The position numbers and the translations under genes were made by a program. Below, one piece after another: positions 1 through 7,165 of a stretch of DNA of 40,472 bases (position 1 is its first letter; every line of letters begins with the position of its first letter). The notes under the pieces are model-generated. The model had not been told where the DNA came from, did no database searches, and saw only the letters and a program-made list of their open reading frames with translations. Source of the DNA: Planctomycetota bacterium (GTDB lineage: Bacteria > Planctomycetota > Phycisphaerae > WQYP01); NCBI GenBank assembly GCA_021808485.1, contig JAKBBN010000023.1, positions 1-40,472 of the forward strand, read 5' to 3'.

Positions 1-804
1 GGCGAGGCCGGAGGATTTCTGGAACTGGTGCTGGCGCAAATCGCCGATTTCCGCGCCCGCGAACGGGACCTCACGGGCCGGGTTAAAGCCGCGATGGTAT
101 ACCCCTGCGTGCTGGTTGTATTGGCGGTCGGCGTGGTGTCCTTCCTGCTGGCGTTTTTCATTCCCACGTTCTCCAAAATGTTCCATCAAATGGGCAGTTC
201 ACTGCCGGCCATCACGCAGGTGATCCTCGCGGTGAGCCACCTGGTAACGCACTACGGCCTGCTGGTGCTGGGGGCGGCAGGGGTCGGGGCCATGGTGCTG
301 TATCGTGCGGCGCAATCAGCCGCGGGGCGGCGGCGTATAGAACGGACTATTCTGGCCATACCGCTGGCGGGGCGGGTGGTGGCGCACTTTGCCCTGGTGC
401 GATTCACCCGCATGCTCGGCACCCTGCTCAATGCCGGTGTGCCGCTGATAACGGCATTGCGGGTGGCCAAGGAATCCATCGGCAATCAGACGATTGCCGA
501 TACGGTGGAACACGCGGTGGAGGAAGTGCAGCGCGGCGCCTCGCTGGCCCGCAGCCTGGGAGCCGCCGGCGAGTTGTTTGGTTCATCGGTAATTGAAGTG
601 GTGGCCATTGCGGAGGAAACCGGGCGACTGGGCAATGAACTGGTACGATTGTCCACCACTTATGAAACGGAACTGGATCGCCATCTGCGCATGCTGGTGG
701 CGCTGGTGGAACCGGCCATGCTGTTTGTCATGGCGGCGTTTATCGGCAGCATTGTCATAGGCATGCTGCTGCCCATCTTTGATTTGGAGCAGATGATCAA
801 ATGA
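1..804 (+). CDS. gspF: Type II secretion inner-membrane platform protein GspF (5'-truncated)
   Basis: GspF is the polytopic inner-membrane platform of the T2SS, coupling the cytoplasmic ATPase GspE to pseudopilus growth. The reading frame is open from base 1, so the N-terminal cytoplasmic domain and start lie outside the window. The visible 267 residues hold the second GspF domain: a short Gly-rich entry, a hydrophobic helix (VLVVLAVGVVSFLLAFFIP), a second helix, the cytoplasmic four-helix bundle with the family motif around GTLLNAGVPL, and the C-terminal helix ending in PIFDLEQM, which is typical of GspF tails. The stop overlaps the gspG start by 4 nt (ATGA). gspE would be expected just upstream. 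The GTG at 28 is internal, not the start. Family call is firm. Confidence 0.95.
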   Translation, partial: GEAGGFLELVLAQIADFRARERDLTGRVKAAMVYPCVLVVLAVGVVSFLLAFFIPTFSKMFHQMGSSLPAITQVILAVSHLVTHYGLLVLGAAGVGAMVLYRAAQSAAGRRRIERTILAIPLAGRVVAHFALVRFTRMLGTLLNAGVPLITALRVAKESIGNQTIADTVEHAVEEVQRGASLARSLGAAGELFGSSVIEVVAIAEETGRLGNELVRLSTTYETELDRHLRMLVALVEPAMLFVMAAFIGSIVIGMLLPIFDLEQMIK

Positions 805-1391
805 CTACATCTCAAATTGCGTTCAATCGGATTTTGGAATACCGCCGTCGCGACGGTTTGCCGTTTTCCGCACTCCGCCGCCGGTGGGTTGAATCCCGGC
901 GGGGAATGGGGGCGGCGCTGTCACCTGTTTCACCGTGCGATGCCGCTGCGGGAAACAAGCCGAATGCAAGATCGCCCCGTTCCGCCGGCTTTACGTTGAT
1001 TGAATTGCTGCTGGTGATGGTGATCCTGGCGATTCTGGCGAGCTTGATCATTCCCATGTTCGTGGGCCGGGCGGAACAGGCCCGTGTCACCGCCGCGCAG
1101 ACGGATATTTCCAATATATCCTCCGCTTTGGACACCTTTGAAATTGACAACGGCCATTATCCGACAACCAGTGAGGGATTAATCGCTCTGGTAAGGCAGC
1201 CGCCCGGCATGCCCAACTGGCACGGGCCGTATCTGAAAGGTAGTTCGGTGCCCGTGGATCCATGGGGGCACCCGTATCAATATCGCTCGCCCGGCCAGCA
1301 CTCCAAGGACGGCTACGACCTGTGGTCCCTCGGGCCCACCGGACAGCAGGGCGGGGCGGGTGAAATCACCAACTGGGGGCCAAGCCAATGA
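801..1391 (+). CDS. gspG: Major pseudopilin GspG
   Basis: Major pseudopilin that polymerises into the periplasmic T2SS pseudopilus. The prepilin peptidase site is SAG|FTLIE, with Gly63 at -1, Phe at +1 and Glu at +5, followed by a long hydrophobic helix. The C-terminal half has the GspG signature: YPTTSEGL, then a PYLKG and DPWGHPYQYRSPG segment, and an acidic/Gly-rich loop near DGYDLWSLGPTG that corresponds to the calcium loop of the family. The leader before the cleavage site is about 63 residues, far longer than usual. An internal ATG at 906 would shorten it to about 28 residues. The 801 start is kept because it makes an ATGA overlap with gspF, like the other junctions here. Confidence 0.93.
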   Translation: MTTSQIAFNRILEYRRRDGLPFSALRRRWVESRRGMGAALSPVSPCDAAAGNKPNARSPRSAGFTLIELLLVMVILAILASLIIPMFVGRAEQARVTAAQTDISNISSALDTFEIDNGHYPTTSEGLIALVRQPPGMPNWHGPYLKGSSVPVDPWGHPYQYRSPGQHSKDGYDLWSLGPTGQQGGAGEITNWGPSQ

Positions 1392-1960
1392 CCGTTGCCG
1401 GCTACTGGTTCCGGAATTCTGAATTCGCGCAAGCGGCTTGCCGCGGAAAGGTGGGGTTCACCCGGAATCCCGCACCCCGTCTTGCACGCCTCCGCGCCGC
1501 TTTTACCCTCCTGGAACTGGTGCTGGTGTTAAGTATTCTGGCGATTTTGCTGGTTGCCGTGGCGCCGGCGCTCAGCGGTTTTGCCGTCGGACGTCGGCCG
1601 GGCCAGGCCGCAACTGAATTTCTTGCCCTTACGCGCCTCGCCCACAGCAATGCCATTGCCCGGGGAATGACCTATCGCATCCTCATTGATCCGGCGCACG
1701 GCCGCTGGTGGCTGGCCAATGATGAAAGCGGCACGTCACCGGCCGAAGGTGAATTGGGACACGTATTTATGACCCCCGATGGCGTGCGGGTTTCCACCAA
1801 TGCTCCGGCGGTCAACGGTTTGCCCACGCTGCGGTTTACCCCGGATGGCCGCATGACGCCCGCCGTGGTGACGTTTCGCGGTCCGAAAAATGCGGTGCAG
1901 GTGGCCTGCACGGGTTTGGCGTCCGGTTATCAGATTCAAACCGCCGGAGGCACGCCGTGA
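1388..1960 (+). CDS. gspH: Minor pseudopilin, GspH-like
   Basis: Minor pseudopilin placed directly after gspG with a 4-nt overlap, the usual GspH position. The prepilin-type segment is AAFTLLELVLVLSILAILL around residues 37-55, with Glu at +5. The residue before the predicted cut is Ala38 instead of the usual Gly, and the leader is about 38 residues. The rest resembles the GspH beta-sandwich: a stretch like ARGMTYRILID, then WWLAND and a C-terminal LRFTPDGRMTPAVVTF segment typical of GspH/FimT proteins. GspH caps the pseudopilus with GspI, J and K. Assignment to GspH rests on gene order plus the C-terminal pattern. Confidence 0.85.
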   Translation: MTVAGYWFRNSEFAQAACRGKVGFTRNPAPRLARLRAAFTLLELVLVLSILAILLVAVAPALSGFAVGRRPGQAATEFLALTRLAHSNAIARGMTYRILIDPAHGRWWLANDESGTSPAEGELGHVFMTPDGVRVSTNAPAVNGLPTLRFTPDGRMTPAVVTFRGPKNAVQVACTGLASGYQIQTAGGTP

Positions 1961-2403
1961 AGATTAAAAATGGAATATCAAAACGCGGAAAATCGTCCGC
2001 GGGCTTCACTTTGCTTGAGGTGCTCACGGCATTGGCTATTTTGGCCATTGTATTGCCGGTTGCAATGGAGGGAATCGGCCTGGTGACGCAGCTTGCGGGC
2101 TTAACCCGGCAGCGTGCTGTCGCCTCAAATCTGGCGGAAACAAAACTCAATGAACTGGTGGTGACGGGAAGTTGGAACAACGGCGCCTCCGGCGGTGATT
2201 TCAGCACCAATCCGGGTTATTCATGGCAGGCCTCAACGCAGACCTGCCAGGAGCCGGACCTGCCCAACGCCGGCCTTACGGAACTTGATGTGACCGTGGC
2301 CTGGCAATCGCTGGGCCGGCAGCGCCATGTCACCATGACGACGTTGCTGTATCCTTCGCCGCCGAGTTCGTCCACCAGCACCACCACGGGAGGCACGCAA
2401 TGA
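1957..2403 (+). CDS. gspI: Minor pseudopilin, GspI-like
   Basis: A 148-residue minor pseudopilin with a classical short leader (16 residues) and cleavage site AG|FTLLEVLTALAILA. GspI family features follow: a segment like RQRAVASNLAETKLNEL, where N-terminal helix residues lead to the conserved AxxLAETKL block, and a C-terminal strand ending in a T/S-rich tail. GspI forms the core of the GspI-J-K pseudopilus tip complex. It is translationally coupled through 4-nt overlaps on both sides. Confidence 0.88.
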   Translation: MKIKNGISKRGKSSAGFTLLEVLTALAILAIVLPVAMEGIGLVTQLAGLTRQRAVASNLAETKLNELVVTGSWNNGASGGDFSTNPGYSWQASTQTCQEPDLPNAGLTELDVTVAWQSLGRQRHVTMTTLLYPSPPSSSTSTTTGGTQ

Positions 2404-3062
2404 TCCGCCGCCGTACCGGATTTACGCTGCTGGAATTGCTGATCGGCATGGCCATGGCCGTGCTGATCGCCGCATTGCTCAGTGAAAGCATGTTCACTGC
2501 GTTTCGCGCGCAATCCGCCGTGGCCCGCGCCGTTGACGCCAACCGGACCATTGACGGAGCGTTGCATCGCGTGACGGCGGACTTGGCGGACGTCGTGCCG
2601 GCACAAAGCGGAACAGGGCACACGCTGGCCGGGCCGTTTCAGGGTGATGATCAGTCGCTGACATTTTACGCCGACGGCCGGGAACCGGGCGGCAGCATCG
2701 AGCCCGGGGCCGATGTTCAGGGCAATGTGCGCATGATCGAGATTGATGTGGAGCAGGGGCCTGGAAATTCCGGCATGGAGTTGATCCGTCGCGTGACAAC
2801 CAATTTGCTCGCCACGGCGCAGGTTACGCCGGTGCCCCAGGTGTTATGTGACCATGTTCAAAGTTTCGCCATCAGCTATTTTGACGGCACGAATTGGGAT
2901 AACAGTTGGGATTCCACCCAAACCCAGCCGGCCAATGACCTGCCCATGGCCGTGCAGTTCACCCTCGTTCGTACCGTGGCGTCCGGCGCCCGGCCGCAGC
3001 AGGAGGAACGCATCGTGCCGCTGGCCTGTGCCCAGCCGCTGGAAGGACTCAGTTCGCAATGA
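2400..3062 (+). CDS. gspJ: Minor pseudopilin, GspJ-like
   Basis: A 220-residue minor pseudopilin with a very short leader, MIRRRTG|FTLLELLIGMAMAVLIAALL, so Gly7 is at -1 and Glu12 at +5. The body fits GspJ: an ANRTIDGALHRVTADLADV block after the helix, an SLTFYADG-type strand, and a CDHVQSFAISYFDG segment followed by PMAVQFTLV near the C-terminus. GspJ sits in the pseudopilus tip with GspI and GspK. It overlaps its neighbours by 4 nt, giving the order G-H-I-J-K expected for a T2SS operon. Confidence 0.88.
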   Translation: MIRRRTGFTLLELLIGMAMAVLIAALLSESMFTAFRAQSAVARAVDANRTIDGALHRVTADLADVVPAQSGTGHTLAGPFQGDDQSLTFYADGREPGGSIEPGADVQGNVRMIEIDVEQGPGNSGMELIRRVTTNLLATAQVTPVPQVLCDHVQSFAISYFDGTNWDNSWDSTQTQPANDLPMAVQFTLVRTVASGARPQQEERIVPLACAQPLEGLSSQ

Positions 3063-4621
3063 AAATGCCGAGTCTGAAATTTTGCCCGCAGCCCGCCGGA
3101 TTACCCATTCCGGCCCAGCATTGGGTCCGGGGGCGGAAATCCGGAATCCCGGATGGCGGCCCGCGGCATGCAAATGCCGGTATTCCGCCGCGGCGGCCGG
3201 TCCGCGGTTCAATCCTTATCGTCACGATTTGGGTGATCATCGCCTTGGCCGCGCTTACCCTCGCCGTGTCCGTGCAGGTGCGATCCGCGGCGCTGGCGCA
3301 GGCCAACCGCACGGCCGGCATGCAGGCTGCCGCGGCAGAGCACGGAGCCGAACAGCTTTTGCTGGCGATGGTGGATCAAAAAATGTACAACCGCATGGAG
3401 CAGCAAACGGATCTGACGGACAATATTTCTCTTCAGGCGATGCGACTGGGGAATTGCTACATATGGGTCATCAAGCCGACCTACGATGACGGCCAGACCA
3501 CGAATGCCGAAGAAACATACAGTTACGGTCTTACGGATGAAATGGCCAAACTGGATATCAACACCGCGCCTTATACCATGCTGCAGTGGCTGCCCGGCCT
3601 AACCAATGACATGGCCGCGTCCATTGTCACATGGCGCGGCGGTGCGGACCCGACCGGCATGGGCGCGACGAATACCTATTACGAATCGCTGCCGACACCG
3701 TATGTGGAAAAGCAGGGGCCGTTTGAATCCGTTCAGGAATTGCTGCTGGTTGACGGCTTTACCCCGCAGGTGCTGTGGGGCTTTGATACCAATCATAACG
3801 GCGTTCTGGACCAGGCGGAGATCAAGGCCGCCCAGGCCGCGGGCGACGCCTTGGATACGGATAGCGGCACGGATCGCGGCCTGTATCCGTTCATCAGTGC
3901 GTTGCCGGCCGGCGCCGGCCAGATCGGCGTAAGCGGAAATAACCCGGCCACGGAAATAGCCAATGTCAACAATTTAACGCAGCTTCGCACGGTGCTTACC
4001 AATGTGCTCGGCGGCGGACAGGCCAACGAAATTCTGGGCCGCCTCGTTGTCGGCAGACGCGGGGCGCACTTTGACAACGTGTTCGCATTCTATTTTCAAT
4101 CCGGCATGACACCGCAGCAATTCACCCAGGTCTATCCTCGCCTGACGGCCAACGGCCAGGGACCGTTGGTCAACATCATGACCGCGCCGCCCCAGGTGCT
4201 GGCCTGTCTGCCGGGGTTGCAGAACAATTCCAGCCTTGTCCAGTCAATCCTCAGTCAGCGGCAGGCGCAGCTTCAATCCAACACGACCACGACCGCGACG
4301 AATCTGGCCTGGCTGGTAACGCTGCCCCAGTTGCGCACCGCCCTGATCAACACACTCGGGGATTTTATCACCGGCGAGTCAACCGTTTACGGCGGAGATA
4401 TTGTCGCGGTTACCGCTGATGGGAGGGCCTTTTGCCGCTGCCGCATTATCATTCAGGCGGGTAATGGAACCACCACCGATTCCAAAATTATCTACCGGGA
4501 AAATGTAACCGGTGACGGCTGGCCGCTGGATCCGGCCATTCGCACCGCCCTTCGCGAGGGCCGGCCGCCGCCCGGCGCCCCGGCCGCCGGTATGACCAGC
4601 CTGGGGGAAGGAACATTATGA
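3059..4621 (+). CDS. gspK: Pseudopilus tip protein GspK with a canonical EF-hand loop
   Basis: A large (520 aa) minor pseudopilin that caps the pseudopilus. The N-terminal helix SILIVTIWVIIALAALTLA starts after Gly50. As in many GspK proteins it lacks the +5 Glu. The body carries GspK hallmarks: LDINTAPYTMLQWLPGL, a helix-hairpin-helix-like segment, and a second one near NIMTAPPQVLACLPGL. Residues about 243-254 read DTNHNGVLDQAE, a perfect calcium-binding EF-hand loop (D-x-N-x-N-G-x-L-D-x-x-E). It sits between FESVQELLLVDGF and a variable insert. GspK is longer here than in enterobacteria (about 330 aa). The roughly 50-residue leader is Pro/Arg-rich and poorly conserved in character. 4-nt overlaps on both sides. 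Confidence 0.9.
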   Translation: MKMPSLKFCPQPAGLPIPAQHWVRGRKSGIPDGGPRHANAGIPPRRPVRGSILIVTIWVIIALAALTLAVSVQVRSAALAQANRTAGMQAAAAEHGAEQLLLAMVDQKMYNRMEQQTDLTDNISLQAMRLGNCYIWVIKPTYDDGQTTNAEETYSYGLTDEMAKLDINTAPYTMLQWLPGLTNDMAASIVTWRGGADPTGMGATNTYYESLPTPYVEKQGPFESVQELLLVDGFTPQVLWGFDTNHNGVLDQAEIKAAQAAGDALDTDSGTDRGLYPFISALPAGAGQIGVSGNNPATEIANVNNLTQLRTVLTNVLGGGQANEILGRLVVGRRGAHFDNVFAFYFQSGMTPQQFTQVYPRLTANGQGPLVNIMTAPPQVLACLPGLQNNSSLVQSILSQRQAQLQSNTTTTATNLAWLVTLPQLRTALINTLGDFITGESTVYGGDIVAVTADGRAFCRCRIIIQAGNGTTTDSKIIYRENVTGDGWPLDPAIRTALREGRPPPGAPAAGMTSLGEGTL

Positions 4622-6015
4622 AAAAACGGATTTCACAGAAAGTTCTGGGAATTGCTCTGGAGGCGGATCGCGCCATGCTCGCGGAAGTCGCCCCGGCCGG
4701 CGGCGGAAAAATGCGCCTTGCGGCCGCGGCGGAGTTCATGTTTCCCGCCGGGATCGGCATGGATCAACCCGCCGCACTGGGCAATGCGCTTGGCCGTTTT
4801 CTGCGCCAGCATGGTTTCAGCCGTCGGCAGGTCGTCATCGGATTGTCCGCAAGGAATCTGGTGACGCGACGTTGCACACTGCCGCCGGCTGATTTGGACA
4901 TGACATTGGCCGGCTTGCGGTTGCAGTCGGAGGGGGCCTTCTCCAGTCAGGCCGCCGAACTGGTGGTGGACTATTTCGGCGCACTGCGCGGCTCCGTGGC
5001 GGCTGAAGGCCTTCTTGTCGCCACCAGCCGCACCTTGGTGCAACAATGCCGCACCCTCACTGATTCCGCCCGCCTGCGGCTCGCGGCGCTGACCGCCGCA
5101 ACGCCCACACTGGCCGCACTTGCCGGCACGCCGGCCGCAAACGGGCTGGTGGTAAACGCGGGAGCCTCCGGGACGGATATATATTTAAGCCGGGGCGGCG
5201 TACCCGCCGAACTGCGCTATGCCGGATCAAGCGCCGGGGAAAAGCCGGCCGCCGACACGCTTGCCGCGGATATCCGGCGATCGCTCCTGGCCCACGGCGC
5301 GGCCGCGGCAAATTCCACCGCCTGGTCGGTCGCGGTGTGGGATGGGGGGGTGGAACGCGATCCCATCGGTGCGGCGCTGCAGCAGCGCCTGGGGCTGAAT
5401 GTAACGCTGCCCGCATTGCAGAATGTTCTTGCCGGGTGCACCGCGGAAATGCAGCGCTTCGCGCCGGCGGCGGCGGTGGCTCTGGCGGCCGGGGCCGGTG
5501 CATTACCCGTTGATTTTCTGCATTCCCGCCTGGCGCCTCCGCGGGTTAAAGCGCCGCGCCGCCGTATTGCCTGGGCCGCGGCGCTGGCCGCGACGGTGCT
5601 TCTGGTGGTCGTGGCCGCCCTTTACAACCTGCACCGGCGCCAAGTCAACCTTACCGCCATGCAAGTGCATCTGATCACAATTAAGCCGGAAGTGAAACAG
5701 GCTAAAAAAGCGATGACCCGCCTTACTTTTGCCCGGCGCTGGCATACCGGCGTGCCGCAACTGCTCAACTCCTTTCGCAGCCTGACGGATGCGTTCCCCG
5801 ACAGCGGCTCCATCTACGCCACCTCCCTGAATTTGCGCCGGGGCGGCCGTGGACAGCTTACCGGCAAAGCAGGCAGCGAAGCCCAGGTGCTGGAACTGCG
5901 TGACAGCATGCACAAAAGCAAAGAGTTTACCAGCATCAGTGTGCGGGATGTGCGGCAGGTCGGGCTGCACGCCAGGCACTATGACTTTACGATTTCGTTT
6001 CAATTTCGCCGATAG
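4618..6015 (+). CDS. GspL/PilM-PilN-like inner-membrane assembly protein
   Basis: A 465-residue bitopic protein. The first 310 residues look like an actin-fold PilM/GspL cytoplasmic domain: VLGIALEADRAMLAEV at the start, VIGLSARNLVTRRCTLPP, and a later LVVNAGASGTDIYLSRGG segment corresponding to the second phosphate-binding half. One transmembrane helix follows at about 316-337 (IAWAAALAATVLLVVVAALYNL). A periplasmic ferredoxin-like tail of about 125 residues resembles the PilN/GspL C-terminal domain. GspL tethers the ATPase GspE to the platform and pairs with the next protein (GspM-like). A PilM-PilN fusion description fits equally well. Overlaps gspK by 4 nt. Confidence 0.82.
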   Translation: MKKRISQKVLGIALEADRAMLAEVAPAGGGKMRLAAAAEFMFPAGIGMDQPAALGNALGRFLRQHGFSRRQVVIGLSARNLVTRRCTLPPADLDMTLAGLRLQSEGAFSSQAAELVVDYFGALRGSVAAEGLLVATSRTLVQQCRTLTDSARLRLAALTAATPTLAALAGTPAANGLVVNAGASGTDIYLSRGGVPAELRYAGSSAGEKPAADTLAADIRRSLLAHGAAAANSTAWSVAVWDGGVERDPIGAALQQRLGLNVTLPALQNVLAGCTAEMQRFAPAAAVALAAGAGALPVDFLHSRLAPPRVKAPRRRIAWAAALAATVLLVVVAALYNLHRRQVNLTAMQVHLITIKPEVKQAKKAMTRLTFARRWHTGVPQLLNSFRSLTDAFPDSGSIYATSLNLRRGGRGQLTGKAGSEAQVLELRDSMHKSKEFTSISVRDVRQVGLHARHYDFTISFQFRR

Positions 6016-6024
6016 GAATTCTTC

Positions 6025-6579
6025 ATGACTCTCACGAAACGTGAAACATTACTTGTAGTGGCCGCCGGAGCGACGCTGGCGATTCTGCTGCTCAACGCCT
6101 ACGCGTTTGAGCCTTATATTCAGACCTCAACATTGGTGAACCGCCAGTCAACCGCGGTCCGCCTGAAACTCTCCGGGGACCTTCGCCTGCTGCAAAACCG
6201 CGGGCGGGTGGCGCGGGTGTGGCGCAAAATTCGCGCCGCCGGTTTAAGCCGTGATCCGGGCGCCGCGGAAAATGAGACTCTTCAGCATTTATTGCAATAT
6301 GCCCATCAGGCGGGTGTAAGCCTGCAATCGCTGCAGCCCACCCGCCTGGCCCCGTCGCATGATTTTCAGGTGGTGCGCGTGGAAGCCACCGGGCAGGGGA
6401 CGACCGCCGCACTGGCCCTGTTTATGTGGAGTATTGAAACCTCTCCGCTGCCCCTGCGGCTGAACAGCGTGCATATGGCGCCGCAGAAACCCGGGACCGA
6501 CAATCTGACTTTTCAGATGAGCGTCGGCACGCTGGTCTACGCGCCGGCCGCGGCCGGTGGAAATCAGGGCGGAACTTGA
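6025..6579 (+). CDS. GspM/PilO-like inner-membrane assembly protein
   Basis: A 184-residue bitopic protein with a short cytoplasmic start, one transmembrane helix (residues about 9-27, LLVVAAGATLAILLLNAYAF), a helical coiled region rich in Arg/Leu, and a C-terminal ferredoxin-like segment (SLQSLQPTRL, VVRVEATGQGTTAALALFMWSIETSPLPLRL) typical of PilO/GspM. It would heterodimerise with the upstream GspL-like protein. It starts 9 nt after the upstream stop. The sequence around 6017-6024 (GGAATTC) gives only a modest ribosome site. The function rests on topology and position. Confidence 0.78.
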   Translation: MTLTKRETLLVVAAGATLAILLLNAYAFEPYIQTSTLVNRQSTAVRLKLSGDLRLLQNRGRVARVWRKIRAAGLSRDPGAAENETLQHLLQYAHQAGVSLQSLQPTRLAPSHDFQVVRVEATGQGTTAALALFMWSIETSPLPLRLNSVHMAPQKPGTDNLTFQMSVGTLVYAPAAAGGNQGGT

Positions 6580-6592
6580 AGGAATGATTCTT

Positions 6593-7165
6593 ATGCACCG
6601 GAAAAAATTAACATATTATCTGCGCCTCGCCTGTGTGCTGGCGGCATTGCCCGCCGCGGCGTCCGCGGGCGCAGCGCCGCCGGAATTGCCGCCGGCCTAT
6701 AAGATTTTGCGGCACAAGAGCATCTTTTCCCGCGATCGGATCACTTATACCCGCCGATCGCGGCCGCCGCGGCCCGCTCCGCCGCCCCGTCCCATGGCCC
6801 CGGTTTTCATCGGTGTGCTGCGTGACGGGCCGAATGTCCGGGCACTGCTTGAATCGCCGCAAGATGGTTCAATTACCGCGGTCCATGCCCACAGCGTGGT
6901 GCCCGGGCCGTTTGGCGGATTGATCAGCCGGATCACGCTGCGGAACCTTGAAATCATGCGGCGCGGCAAACCGCCGCAAACCGTCATACTCGGTGAAAAT
7001 TTACTGGGGGCATCCGCGGCCGTGCCGGCATCCGCATCGGCCTCCGGTCCCGGCGCCGTCCCCGCCACCGGTCCCGCCACCGGTGCTTCCGGACCGCCTG
7101 TTTCACCCGCACAATCCAGGATCATTGAAATGTTGCGTCGTCAGCGCCAGCAGGAGAATAAATAA
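6593..7165 (+). CDS. GspC/PilP-like periplasmic linker protein
   Basis: A 190-residue exported protein. The start at ATG 6593 is chosen because GAAGGA ends about 9 nt upstream. In-frame starts at 6557 and 6584 are worse placed. A signal-like N-terminus (KKLTYYLRLACVLAALPAAASAGA) is followed by YKILRHKSIFSRDRI, which matches the F-x-R segment at the start of GspC/PilP homology regions. Next come a Pro/Arg linker and one small beta domain (PVFIGVLRDGPNVRALLESPQDGSI). The C-terminus is Ala/Pro/Ser low complexity and ends in a basic helix. In T2SS and type IV pili this component bridges the inner-membrane complex to the secretin, encoded next. The stop overlaps the gspD start by 1 nt. Confidence 0.68.
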   Translation: MHRKKLTYYLRLACVLAALPAAASAGAAPPELPPAYKILRHKSIFSRDRITYTRRSRPPRPAPPPRPMAPVFIGVLRDGPNVRALLESPQDGSITAVHAHSVVPGPFGGLISRITLRNLEIMRRGKPPQTVILGENLLGASAAVPASASASGPGAVPATGPATGASGPPVSPAQSRIIEMLRRQRQQENK

